This document shows positions 18,881 to 28,626 of a stretch of DNA of 64,000 bases, in pieces; the first letter of the stretch is position 1, and each line of letters opens with the position of its first letter. The position numbers and the translations under genes are program-made. This DNA comes from Clostridium frigidicarnis (GTDB lineage Bacteria > Bacillota > Clostridia > Clostridiales > Clostridiaceae). The notes beneath the pieces are model-generated. The model was not told the DNA's origin and ran no database searches. It saw only the letters and a list, made by a program, of their open reading frames with translations. The stretch is taken from positions 1-64,000 of the forward strand of contig NZ_FOKI01000015.1 in NCBI RefSeq assembly GCF_900111985.1. The letters are read 5' to 3'.

Positions 18881-21199
18881 ATGAAAAAAAAATATTTATT
18901 ACTTGGAATTATAAGTGCCTTTATGGCAATGGGGATTGGCCATACACAAGTAGCAAATGCAAGAACTAATGCTACCTCTATGTATGTTAATCCACAACAA
19001 GCACCTCAATCAGATATTATGACAATTGATTGGTCTGCGGTGAAAAATCCACCGTATACATACTGGGCTGTTCACAATTGGAATGCTGGTGGAGAAGCTG
19101 GAGGGTATGCTGGGTTTCAACAACGTGATAATAAGCGTACTGCACATTTTGCAATTTGGGATCCCATTGCTGTTAGGCAAGCAATAAAAGCAGAATACCT
19201 TTCACCAAGTTCTACTTCATCACGTTTTGGTGGTGAAGGTGAAGGAATGAAAGTTGAAACAGATTATAACTGGCAACCAAATAGTTGGTATAAGATGACT
19301 ATGCGTAGTTGGCAGGAAGATGGCCACACAAAATTTGGTCAATGGATAAGAGATGAATATACTAAACAATGGAAACAAATAGCTGTTTTAGATTTTCCAG
19401 TAGCAAATGTTAAATTTAATAATGTTGGTGGAATGTTTCAAGAGGATTGGGCTGGAAATGGAGGTGCAGAAAGAGAAGCAAGATTGAAAAATGCATATAG
19501 CAGAAGAGATAGCGACAAATCTTGGGCTTCATTAAATAGACAACAAATAAATGTTCAATATCCACAATTAAATTGGAATGGTGGAGGAAACTCAGAGTAT
19601 GTTTGGGTTAGTGCAGGCGGTAACGCTAGACCATCAATTAATAGTGGACAAGTATTCACATTAAATCAACCAAGTAAGCCAGACATGGGAAATTTAGATT
19701 TTGATATTATAAACAAAAAGTACGAAAACGGCAAGTTAAATATTTCATGGAAACTAAAAGATCAAAGTACACCTCAATTTAAAGGGAAAATAGAAATTTA
19801 TAATAATTCTAGTATGACAGGTTCACCTGTTAAAACTATTAATAACATAAGATCATATAAAAATGAAATAAATGAATCTGCTATATTAAGTAGCGAAAAT
19901 GGTCTTTATGCAAAAGTAATAATAACAGATTTATTTGATAATGTAGTTACTAAAACAGTTAATTTAACTAACGGAAATCAAGAGGTAAATAAAGGTTCAT
20001 TGTTTACATTTGACTTTAAGGGCTATAGTGACAAACAATTTGCTAAACTTGATCTTGATCTACAAAATTTAACTAGTAAACTTACAGTTAAAAATATTAA
20101 AACACATTATTATTTTAAAGATAGCTATGCTTCAATTTTAGTTCAAGATAAAAATGGTATGACTGTTTTTTCTAGAGATTTCATTGGAAGTGAAGTTAAT
20201 GATGCTTCAAGTGAAAATATTCCGTTAAAAGAAGGTTATTATTTAACAGTAAAACATAGGGAGTACTCAAATAGACTTTTTATAACTAATAAAGATAATA
20301 ATGTAGAACTTAATAAAAATTCTACTAATTCATATCAAATTGGTAAAAATCAATTAAAATCTGTTGATCCAGGAAGTATACCAAAGCCTAGTGAAAACCC
20401 TTATCTAGGTAAAAATTTTGATTTTACTTTTAAAGGCTTAGGAGATGTGATTTTTGCACAATTAGATTTAGATTTAAATGCCCAACAAGCAAAATTTGAT
20501 ATAAAAGCAAATAAGCCACATGTTTATTTTAAAGATAGCTATGCATCAATTGTAATTAAAGATGCTGAAGGCAATTCTGTTTATGAAAAAGACTTTATTG
20601 GAGATAAATTAAATGACTCTTTGATAAAAAATATTCCACTTAAAGCTGGATACTATATAACAATAAAGCATAGGGAAGCAGATAACCGTTTATTAATTAC
20701 AAATACAAGCAATAACTTAGAATTAACTAAAGGATCAAGCATAAATTATCAAATAAAAGATAATGGTGTAACTGAAGTTTCAGCAAATGAAATTCCTGTT
20801 CCAGATAAAGCAACTTATTACGGAACTGAATTCAGTGCTATTTTTAGAGGATATGCTGATAGGACTTTTGCTGATGTGAAAATGAATTTAACTAAAAAAG
20901 AAGCAACAATAAGTATATCAGAAGGTATTGTTCATAGTTATTTTCCAAACACTTATGCTTCAATTTTAATTCAAAATAGCAAGAAAGAAACTGTGTATTC
21001 TAAGAATTTCATTGGAACTATTAATTATTCTAAAAATAGTGAAATAGTTTCCATTGAAGAAGGAAGTATAATTACAATTACTCATTTAGAGTCTAATAAC
21101 AGATTACAAATTGTTAATACAGAAAACCAAGTTCAGTTGCAAAAAGGAACTTCTGTTACTTATCAAGTTGTAGACGGTGGTTTAAAGAAAATATTATAA
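18881..21199 (+). CDS. Secreted DUF3472 protein with three mucin/carbohydrate-binding modules
   Basis: 772 aa. Signal peptide 1-28. Residues about 45-265 are a DUF3472 domain (YWAVHNWN, GGYAGFQ, IWDPIA, FGGEGEGMK, MTMRSW, GMFQEDW). A beta linker is followed by three related modules of about 120 aa (about 370-495, 510-635, 650-770), each with FxFKGY/GLxDxxFAxLDLDL, DSYASI, KDFIG and ITIKHREADNRL. These match the putative mucin/carbohydrate-binding module (PF03272) of enhancin-like proteins. DUF3472 has no proven activity. AAGGGGGC precedes the ATG. The paralogue follows after 41 nt, so they are probably co-transcribed. Context suggests host or environmental glycan binding. Confidence 0.78.
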   Translation: MKKKYLLLGIISAFMAMGIGHTQVANARTNATSMYVNPQQAPQSDIMTIDWSAVKNPPYTYWAVHNWNAGGEAGGYAGFQQRDNKRTAHFAIWDPIAVRQAIKAEYLSPSSTSSRFGGEGEGMKVETDYNWQPNSWYKMTMRSWQEDGHTKFGQWIRDEYTKQWKQIAVLDFPVANVKFNNVGGMFQEDWAGNGGAEREARLKNAYSRRDSDKSWASLNRQQINVQYPQLNWNGGGNSEYVWVSAGGNARPSINSGQVFTLNQPSKPDMGNLDFDIINKKYENGKLNISWKLKDQSTPQFKGKIEIYNNSSMTGSPVKTINNIRSYKNEINESAILSSENGLYAKVIITDLFDNVVTKTVNLTNGNQEVNKGSLFTFDFKGYSDKQFAKLDLDLQNLTSKLTVKNIKTHYYFKDSYASILVQDKNGMTVFSRDFIGSEVNDASSENIPLKEGYYLTVKHREYSNRLFITNKDNNVELNKNSTNSYQIGKNQLKSVDPGSIPKPSENPYLGKNFDFTFKGLGDVIFAQLDLDLNAQQAKFDIKANKPHVYFKDSYASIVIKDAEGNSVYEKDFIGDKLNDSLIKNIPLKAGYYITIKHREADNRLLITNTSNNLELTKGSSINYQIKDNGVTEVSANEIPVPDKATYYGTEFSAIFRGYADRTFADVKMNLTKKEATISISEGIVHSYFPNTYASILIQNSKKETVYSKNFIGTINYSKNSEIVSIEEGSIITITHLESNNRLQIVNTENQVQLQKGTSVTYQVVDGGLKKIL

Positions 21200-21240
21200 A
21201 ATAAAAGTACACTTAAATTCAAAAAAGGAAGTGATAATTT

Positions 21241-23838
21241 ATGAAAAAAAAATCTTTGTTAATTGGGGTCATGACAATATTAATGGGACTAGGAATTGGA
21301 AATGCAAAAGTAGCTCATGCAGATTCAGGCGCTACTGCAATGTATGTCCGTTCAGTACAAAACCAACCATCAGACATAATGACAGTTGATTGGTCTGCAA
21401 CAAAAAACCCACCGTATACTTATTGGGCAGTTCACAATTGGAATCCTGGTGGTGAAGCTGGAGGTTATGCTGGGTTCCAACAACAAGGTAGCAAACGTAC
21501 ATTACATTTTTCAATTTGGGATCCTATTGCTGTTAGGCAAGCAATAGAAGCAGAATATCTTTCACCAAGTTCTTCTTCATCACGTTTTGGCGGAGAAGGT
21601 GAAGGAATGAAAGTGGAAACAGAATATAACTGGCAACCAAACAGTTGGTATAAGATGACTATGCGTAGCTGGCAAGAAGATGGTCATACAAAATTTGGTC
21701 AATGGGTAAGAGATGAATTAACTAAACAATGGAAGCAAATAGCTGTTTTAGATTTTCCAGTAGCAAATGTTAAATTTAATAACCCTTATGGAATGTTCCA
21801 AGAGGATTGGGCTGGAACTGGATATGCAGAAAGAGAAGCAAGATTAAAAAACTTTTATAGTAGAACAAGTATTGGAACTTGGAATTCTTTAAATCAACAA
21901 AGAATAAATGCTCAATATCAAGAAAGAAATTGGAATGGTGGAGCAAATTCAGAGTACCTTTGGGTCACTTCAGGTGGTAATACAAAACCATCTATAAGTA
22001 ATGGACAAGTATTTACATTAAATCAACCAAGTAAGCCTAACATGGGAAATTTAGATTTTGATATTATAAATAAAAAGTATGAAAACGGTAAGTTAAATAT
22101 TTCATGGAAGCTAAAAGATCAAAGTACACCTCAATTTAAAGGAAAAATAGAAATTTACAACAATTCTAGTATGACTGGCATGCCAATTAAAATAATAGAC
22201 AACATAAAGTCATATAAGGATTCAGTAAATGAAATAGCCCAATTAACTAGTTCAAATGGACTTTACGCTAAAGTTAATATTACAGATTTATTTGATAATA
22301 CTGTTACTAAAACAGTTAAACTAAATGGTAATGAATCTGAAACTACAGATACTGAAGCACCAACTATACCACAGAATGCTAAAATTATAAATATAACAGA
22401 AACTTCAGCCCAAATACAATTCGATCCTTCAACTGATAATGTAGGCGTCAATAAATACTGGGTATGGGACAATATCAATAAAAAATATATAGGGTCTTCC
22501 ACTTCAACAACTGTTGATTTAAAAGACTTAACTCCTAACACAGATTATTCTATAATTCTTAGAGCATTTGATAAAGCTAATAATTACTCTGGACCTTGTT
22601 TTCTAAAATTTACAACAAAAGGTGAATCGAGTTCATCATTTAGATTTGACTTTAAAGGATATAGCGACAAACAATTTGCTAAACTTGACCTGAACCTTGC
22701 AAATTTAACTAGTAAACTTGTAGTTGAAAACATTATGCCACATTATTATTTCAGTGATAGTTACGCATCAATTTTAATTCAAGATAAAAATGGTGAAACT
22801 GTTTTTGCTAAAGATTTTATTGGTAATGAAATAAATAATGCTTCAACAGAGAATATTCCTCTACAAGAAGATTATTATTTAACAGTTAAGCATAGAGAGT
22901 ATTCAAATAGACTTTTTATAACCAATGAAGATAAAAATTTACAACTTACTAAAGATACTACTAACTCATATCAAATTGGTAAAAATCAATTAAAATCTGT
23001 TGATCCAGGAAGTATACCAAAGCCTAGTAAAAATCCTTATATAGGTAAAAATTTTAATTTTACTTTTAAAGGCTTAGGAGATGTGATTTTTGCACAATTA
23101 GATTTAGATTTAAATGCCCAACAAGCAAAATTTGATATAAAAGCAAATAAGCCACATGTTTATTTTAAAGATAGCTATGCATCAATTGTAATTAAAGATG
23201 CTGAAGGCAATTCTGTTTATGAAAAAGACTTTATTGGAGATAAATTAAATGACTCTTTGATAAAAAATATTCCACTTAAAGCTGGATACTATATAACAAT
23301 AAAGCATAGGGAAGCAGATGACCGTTTATTAATTACAAATACAAGCAATAACTTAGAATTAACTAAAGGATCAAGCATAAATTATCAGATAAAAGATAAT
23401 GGTGTAACTGAAGTTTCAGCAAATGAAATTCCTGTTCCAGATAAAGCAACTTATTACGGAAGTGAATTCAGTGCTATTTTTAGAGGATATGCTGATAGGA
23501 CTTTTGCTGAGATGAAAATGAATTTAACTGAAAAAGAAGCAACAATAAGTACATCAGAAGGTATTGTTCATAGTTATTTTCCAAACACTTATGCTTCAAT
23601 TTTAATTCAAAATAGCAAGAAAGAAACTGTGTATTCTAAGAATTTTATTGGAACTATTAATTATTCTAAAAATAGTGAAGTAGTTTCCATTGAAGAAGGA
23701 AGTATAATTACAATTACCCATTTAGAGTCTAATAACAGATTACAAATTGTCAATACAGACAACCAAGCTCAGCTGCAAAAAGGAACTTCTGTTACTTATC
23801 AAGTTGTAGATGGTGGTTTAAAGAAAATTAGTCAATAA
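21241..23838 (+). CDS. Paralogous DUF3472 protein with an added fibronectin type III domain
   Basis: 865 aa: signal peptide 1-27, DUF3472 domain, beta linker, a fibronectin type III domain at about 370-460 (DTEAPTIPQNAKI to YSIILRAFDKANNYSGP) that the upstream paralogue lacks, then three mucin/carbohydrate-binding modules. The second and third modules are almost identical at the DNA level to those of the upstream gene (compare 20400-21190 with 23035-23830), while the DUF3472 parts have diverged more. This points to gene conversion. AAGGAAGTG precedes the ATG. Confidence 0.78.
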   Translation: MKKKSLLIGVMTILMGLGIGNAKVAHADSGATAMYVRSVQNQPSDIMTVDWSATKNPPYTYWAVHNWNPGGEAGGYAGFQQQGSKRTLHFSIWDPIAVRQAIEAEYLSPSSSSSRFGGEGEGMKVETEYNWQPNSWYKMTMRSWQEDGHTKFGQWVRDELTKQWKQIAVLDFPVANVKFNNPYGMFQEDWAGTGYAEREARLKNFYSRTSIGTWNSLNQQRINAQYQERNWNGGANSEYLWVTSGGNTKPSISNGQVFTLNQPSKPNMGNLDFDIINKKYENGKLNISWKLKDQSTPQFKGKIEIYNNSSMTGMPIKIIDNIKSYKDSVNEIAQLTSSNGLYAKVNITDLFDNTVTKTVKLNGNESETTDTEAPTIPQNAKIINITETSAQIQFDPSTDNVGVNKYWVWDNINKKYIGSSTSTTVDLKDLTPNTDYSIILRAFDKANNYSGPCFLKFTTKGESSSSFRFDFKGYSDKQFAKLDLNLANLTSKLVVENIMPHYYFSDSYASILIQDKNGETVFAKDFIGNEINNASTENIPLQEDYYLTVKHREYSNRLFITNEDKNLQLTKDTTNSYQIGKNQLKSVDPGSIPKPSKNPYIGKNFNFTFKGLGDVIFAQLDLDLNAQQAKFDIKANKPHVYFKDSYASIVIKDAEGNSVYEKDFIGDKLNDSLIKNIPLKAGYYITIKHREADDRLLITNTSNNLELTKGSSINYQIKDNGVTEVSANEIPVPDKATYYGSEFSAIFRGYADRTFAEMKMNLTEKEATISTSEGIVHSYFPNTYASILIQNSKKETVYSKNFIGTINYSKNSEVVSIEEGSIITITHLESNNRLQIVNTDNQAQLQKGTSVTYQVVDGGLKKISQ

Positions 23839-23877
23839 AGTTGCTATATTCAAATAAAAATTTAAATTATATGTAAA

Positions 23878-23925
23878 AAAGTGAGTATTAACAATATACA
23901 AATTGTTAATACTCACTTTATTTTT
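23878..23925. terminator. Bidirectional terminator between converging genes
   Basis: AAAGTGAGTATTAACAAT (23878-23895) pairs perfectly with ATTGTTAATACTCACTTT (23902-23919), with A runs before and T runs after. It serves the DUF3472 pair and the converging dacF gene. Confidence 0.85.
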
Positions 23926-23954
23926 AAAATCAATTATGTTTTATTATAAAAACA

Positions 23955-25184
23955 TTATAGGTTTATTCTTGTACGCTTTGTTCTTTGAATTATCATAGTT
24001 ACAAATATAAGTGTTAATGATATTAATAATGCAGAAGCCATTAAAACCCTAGAATCAATATTACCAGATTCCATAATATTATTCTCCGGTTTATCTATTC
24101 CACTTAAGAGATTTATTTTACCAATTTTATCACCATCTAAGGTAATAGTAGCAGTAGAAACAACATCATCCTTCTTAAAATCAATTTTATCTAAATTGGT
24201 GTTTTTAAATTTTATTTTAGGGGTATTTTTTTTATCAACATTTTCTAGGTAATAGAAGTCATTTTCACTTAACAATGGAATGCTTGTAGAATTAATATTT
24301 TTTGATGTTAATTCATCACCTTTACCTAGGAATTTAGTTAATTTAAAATTATTAAATCCATATTCAAATAACTTTACACCATCTTCGAAATATCTAGCTT
24401 TATCATCAGTATGTATAATTGCCGAAATAAGGGTTACACCATCTTTTCTAGCTGCACTTATAAAGCTATGTTTAGCATCTATTGTATATCCAGTTTTTCC
24501 ACCTATACAGTATGGGTAATATGTACTAGAATTTTTAGAAAGTATAGTAAGTCTATTAGTAACCCATCTTTCTGTTTTCACCTTTTCATTAGGTAAGATT
24601 TTATAATAAGGTTTTTGAGCTATATCTTCAAACTCTTTATGTTTTAAAAGTTCTCTTAAAATTAATGAAAGATCTTTGGCACTTGTATAATGATCTTTAT
24701 CATATAAACCACTTGGATTAACAAAATGAGTGTTAACTGCACCAAGTTCATCAGCTCTTTTATTCATAAGGTTTGCAAATTCAGGTATAGAACCACTAAT
24801 ATGCTCAGCTAAGGCTTCGGCTGCGTCATTACAAGAGCCTATAATTAATGCATTTAGAAGGTCTTCAACAGTCATAACTTCACCTTCTTCAAGACCAAGG
24901 GCTGTACCATCTGCACAAGCTGGAACTTTTCCGATTGTTACCTTGTCAGTTAAAGAAGTTTTTTCTAAAGTTAAAAGAGCTGTCATTACTTTTGTTGTAG
25001 ATGCAGGAGGTAATTTTTCATCCATGTTTTTGTTGAATAAAACCTGTCCAGTGGATGCATCCATAAGAACTACGCCTGCTCCTTCTACATCTGGTGGAGT
25101 TGATGCATATGCATTAATAGTAAATGATGTAGAAATAATTAAAAAACCTGCAAGTAAAAATATTAAATTTTTCATATGTTTCAT
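23955..25184 (-). CDS. dacF: D-alanyl-D-alanine carboxypeptidase, DacF type
   Basis: 409 aa from the ATG at 25184, chosen because GGAGG lies 8 nt upstream; a longer frame to 25310 has no such site. Signal peptide 1-28, then the penicillin-binding motifs S62-T-T-K65, SCN (about 122) and KTG (GGKTGYT), and a C-terminal beta domain with a final membrane segment (VLMASALLISLTLIFVTMI) followed by basic residues. Low-molecular-weight PBPs of this type trim the terminal D-Ala of peptidoglycan peptides; DacF acts in spore cortex formation. Confidence 0.9.
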   Translation of the reverse strand: MKHMKNLIFLLAGFLIISTSFTINAYASTPPDVEGAGVVLMDASTGQVLFNKNMDEKLPPASTTKVMTALLTLEKTSLTDKVTIGKVPACADGTALGLEEGEVMTVEDLLNALIIGSCNDAAEALAEHISGSIPEFANLMNKRADELGAVNTHFVNPSGLYDKDHYTSAKDLSLILRELLKHKEFEDIAQKPYYKILPNEKVKTERWVTNRLTILSKNSSTYYPYCIGGKTGYTIDAKHSFISAARKDGVTLISAIIHTDDKARYFEDGVKLFEYGFNNFKLTKFLGKGDELTSKNINSTSIPLLSENDFYYLENVDKKNTPKIKFKNTNLDKIDFKKDDVVSTATITLDGDKIGKINLLSGIDKPENNIMESGNIDSRVLMASALLISLTLIFVTMIIQRTKRTRINL

Positions 25185-25382
25185 AAAATAATCCTCCAAA
25201 TTAACAATTTTAAATGACATATATAAACAAATAAAGATATTATCATTGTTTATAGTGTATAATTTCATCGAAAATTTATCGCTTTTAATAGTATACCAAA
25301 AAAATAACAAATTTTCGATATAAAAATTTCTCTATTGGCAATAATTATATTTAATACTATGAATTTGAAAGGAGAATTTTTC

Positions 25383-26021
25383 TTGAAAAGGAAACAAAAA
25401 ATTATTGGAGCAACTATAATACTTATAATTTTTATAAGCATTCTTTCGGTGAAATTTGTAACTTCAAAAATTTCACAAAGTAGTATTGGCTCATTAAAAG
25501 AAGAAGATATTTTTATAGAAAAGGTAGAAGAACCTAAGGAAAACAAAAGTGAAGGGAAACAAAGTAAGTCATCTAGAATTACTGTAGAAATTAAAGGCCA
25601 GGTAAAGAAACCAGGTGTTTATATATTGACTAAAGATAGCATATTAAAGGATCTTATATATGAAAGTGGAGGTATTACAGAAGAAGGATATGTTGAAGAT
25701 ATAAATCAAGCAGAGAAACTAAGAGATAATAGTGCTTATAGAATACCTAATAAAAATGAAGAAAAAAATAACACAGGAAACATAAAGTCCACATTAGCAT
25801 CATCTAATGGAAATAATGGTGGAAGTGGTGATCAAATCAGTTTAAATAATAGTACAAAAGAAGAACTTAGCAAACTACCAGGAGTTGGGCCAGCAACAGC
25901 AGATAAAATAATTGCATGGAGAGAAAGTAATGGGAGTTTTAATTCTATAGAAGATTTAAAAAAGGTTTCAGGTATAGGAGAAACAAAATTTAATAATTTA
26001 AAGGATAAGATTACACCTTAG
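25383..26021 (+). CDS. comEA: ComEA-like DNA-binding competence protein
   Basis: 212 aa from the TTG at 25383, which has GAAAGGAG at 8 nt; an upstream ATG at 25359 would overlap that site. N-terminal membrane anchor (IIGATIILIIFISILSV), SLBB domain (ITVEIKGQVKKPGVYIL), a low-complexity linker and a helix-hairpin-helix pair (ISLNNSTKEELSKLPGVGP). ComEA captures double-stranded DNA at the outer face of the membrane during uptake. The end of the gene overlaps CTTAGGTACATTC, an end sequence of the dispersed repeat. Confidence 0.88.
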   Translation: MKRKQKIIGATIILIIFISILSVKFVTSKISQSSIGSLKEEDIFIEKVEEPKENKSEGKQSKSSRITVEIKGQVKKPGVYILTKDSILKDLIYESGGITEEGYVEDINQAEKLRDNSAYRIPNKNEEKNNTGNIKSTLASSNGNNGGSGDQISLNNSTKEELSKLPGVGPATADKIIAWRESNGSFNSIEDLKKVSGIGETKFNNLKDKITP

Positions 26022-26130
26022 GTACATTCAAAAGGCTTTAATTAATGGGATAAATATAGTCATATTCTTTTAAATTTCTGTAAAATAATATATAATGTGA
26101 TAGAAGAATGAAAGAATAGAGGTGGAACAA

Positions 26131-27159
26131 ATGAGTAAGAAGTTAACTGAATTAACTAAGACCTCAGGATGAGCAGCAAAAATAGGGCCGGAGACCCTTT
26201 CGAAGATATTAAATAAATTACCTAAAATGCATGATGACAATCTTATTGTTGGAATAGAGACAAGTGATGATGCTGCGGTATACAAATTAAGTGATGATAT
26301 AGCAACAATACAAACATTAGATTTTTTCACACCAGTTGTAGATGATCCTTATATGTTTGGTCAAATAGCAGCTGCAAACTCTTTAAGTGATGTATATGCT
26401 ATGGGAGGAAAACCAGTAGTAGCATTAAATATAGTGTGTTTTCCAAATTGCTTAAATATAGATGTACTTGGAGAAATTCTAAGAGGTGGAGCAGATAAGG
26501 TTTTAGAATGTGGAGCAGTAGTTGTTGGTGGTCATTCAGTTCAAGATGATGAACCTAAATATGGACTTTCTGTAACAGGGGTTGTACATCCAGATAAAAT
26601 ATTGAAAAATTATGGATGTAAAGTAGGAGATGTGTTAATTATTACAAAACCTTTAGGTACAGGAATACTTAATACAGCTATAAAGGGAGAGATAGCATCC
26701 AAAGAAGCTTATGATAAATCAGTAAAAGTAATGGCAACTTTAAACAAATATGCAGGAGAAATAATTATGGAACATAATGTAACTGCATGTACTGACATAA
26801 CTGGATTTGGAATAATGGGTCATGGATATGAGATGGCAAGTGGCTCAAATGTAACTTTAAAGTTAGATAAAAATTCAATACCATATATAGATGAAGCAAA
26901 AGAATATGCTAGTATGGGGCTTGTGCCAGAGGGAAGTTATAATAACAGAGCTTATTTAGATGGAAAGTATGAATTAAGAAATATAGATACATGGCTTGAG
27001 GATATATTATTTGATCCTCAAACTTCAGGTGGTCTTTTAGTTTCTATATCTAAAGAAGAAAGCAAAAGTCTTATGAATGAGCTTAGTACATTAGAACTTC
27101 CATGTGCGATTATAGGAGAGGTTATAGAAAAAGAAGACAAATATATAATAGTTGAATAA
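26131..27159 (+). CDS. selD: Selenide, water dikinase containing selenocysteine (in-frame TGA)
   Basis: 342 aa when the TGA at 26170-26172 (residue 14) is read as selenocysteine: KTSG-Sec-AAKIGPETL. SelD makes selenophosphate from selenide and ATP, and the residue here is Cys or Sec in known SelD proteins. Further motifs are DDAAVYKL, VGGHSVQDDEP and TDITGFGIMGH. GAGGTGG lies 9 nt before the ATG at 26131. An open frame from 26227 would miss the active site. A short GGG/CCC hairpin lies just behind the TGA (26186-26201) and could serve as the SECIS element. selA and selB follow, so the machinery is present. Confidence 0.95.
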
Positions 27160-27174
27160 TCGGGGGTAACTTTT

Positions 27175-28563
27175 ATGAAAAAAGAATTACTAAGAAAACT
27201 TCCAAAGGTTGATGAGGTTCTTTTAAGTGATGATATAGAAAATTTAATAGAGCTCCACGGAAGAACTTTAGTTGTAGATTCATTAAGAGAAGCTATAGAT
27301 TTTTATAGAAATAAGGTTTTAAAAGATGAAATAAATAACTTTGAAAAAGAAGAGGTTATAAATTACTCAATAGGACTTATTCACAAAAAAAGCAAACCAA
27401 GATTAAAAAGAGTTATAAATGCTGCGGGTATAGTTATACACACAAATCTTGGTAGATCACTTTTACCTAAAGAAGCTGTAGATAGTATGGTAATGGTCAG
27501 TGAAGGATATAACAATCTTGAATATGACATAGAAAAAGGAAAAAGAGGATCAAGATATAGTCATATTGAGGATTTAATTATGAAAATAACTGGGGCAGAA
27601 GGGGCCGTTGTTGTAAATAATAATGCAGCAGCAGTTATGCTTGCACTAAATACTGTATGCGAAAATAAGGAAGCCATAGTATCTAGAGGTCAGCTTGTGG
27701 AAATAGGAGGATCTTTTAGAGTTCCTGAAGTAATGAAATTCTCAAAAGCAAAACTTACAGAGGTTGGAACAACAAACAGAACTCATTTATATGACTATGA
27801 AGACAATATAAATGAAAACACAGGAGTTCTATTGAAAGTACACACTTCTAACTTTAAAATTATGGGATTTACTGAAGAGGTTCCACTAGAAGAAATGGTG
27901 AAGCTTGGACATAAACATAATATACCCGTAGTTGATGATTTAGGTAGTGGCGTCTTAGTAGACCTTTCAAAATATGGCTTCATATATGAACCTACAGTAC
28001 AGGAAAGTGTTAGAAAAGGAGCCGACTTAGTAACTTTTAGTGGTGATAAAATGTTAGGTGGACCACAAGCTGGAATTATAGTTGGTAAAAAGGAATATGT
28101 AGATAGAGTTAAAAAGAATCAATTAACAAGAGCATTAAGAATAGATAAGGTAAGAATAGCAGCTCTTGAAGCAACATTAAGATGCTACTTAGATGAAAAA
28201 GAAGCAGTTAAAAAAATACCTACATTAAATATGATGCTTATGTCAGAGGAAGAAATAAAGAAAAAAGCTCAAAGACTAAAGAGAAAATTAAGTGGTATTT
28301 CTAAAGACTTCAAGGTTAAATTAGGAGAAGATTATTCCATGGTTGGAGGAGGATCTATGCCAATGGAAAAAATGGAGACAGTAGTTTTAAGAATTACAAG
28401 CTCCAAGTATTCTTCTGATGAAATCGAAAAATACTTAAGACTTTATGATACGCCTATTATTGTTAGAGTATACAAAGGTGAAGTTATAATTGATGTTAGA
28501 ACTTTATTGGACAAAGATTACGATATAATAGCAAAAGCACTTAAGTCATATGAAAATAAATAA
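27175..28563 (+). CDS. selA: L-seryl-tRNA(Sec) selenium transferase
   Basis: 462 aa PLP enzyme; it turns Ser-tRNA(Sec) into Sec-tRNA(Sec) using selenophosphate. Motifs: [30 protein letters not shown] and the PLP-lysine region [14 protein letters not shown]. It starts 15 nt after selD with GGGGG before the ATG. The last few codons and the stop lie inside a copy of the dispersed palindromic repeat (28541-28602). Confidence 0.96.
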   Translation: MKKELLRKLPKVDEVLLSDDIENLIELHGRTLVVDSLREAIDFYRNKVLKDEINNFEKEEVINYSIGLIHKKSKPRLKRVINAAGIVIHTNLGRSLLPKEAVDSMVMVSEGYNNLEYDIEKGKRGSRYSHIEDLIMKITGAEGAVVVNNNAAAVMLALNTVCENKEAIVSRGQLVEIGGSFRVPEVMKFSKAKLTEVGTTNRTHLYDYEDNINENTGVLLKVHTSNFKIMGFTEEVPLEEMVKLGHKHNIPVVDDLGSGVLVDLSKYGFIYEPTVQESVRKGADLVTFSGDKMLGGPQAGIIVGKKEYVDRVKKNQLTRALRIDKVRIAALEATLRCYLDEKEAVKKIPTLNMMLMSEEEIKKKAQRLKRKLSGISKDFKVKLGEDYSMVGGGSMPMEKMETVVLRITSSKYSSDEIEKYLRLYDTPIIVRVYKGEVIIDVRTLLDKDYDIIAKALKSYENK

Positions 28564-28602
28564 ACTAACATACTGACTAGTTATTTATTTGAATGTGCCT
28601 AA
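28541..28602. repeat. Dispersed palindromic repeat, copy overlapping the selA 3' end
   Basis: Left part TTAAGTCATATGAAAATAAA, core AACATACTGACTAG, right end TTTGAATGTGCCTAAG. The core and right end match the other copies. The left part is like the copy at 61359. It provides the last codons and stop of selA. Confidence 0.6.
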
Positions 28603-28626
28603 GTCTATGGGAGAGGAATAAGAAAT

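Noticed and set aside
24730-25191. 153-aa open frame on the plus strand
   Set aside because: It lies entirely antisense to dacF, has no ribosome site and no recognisable domain; it mirrors the codon pattern of the real gene.
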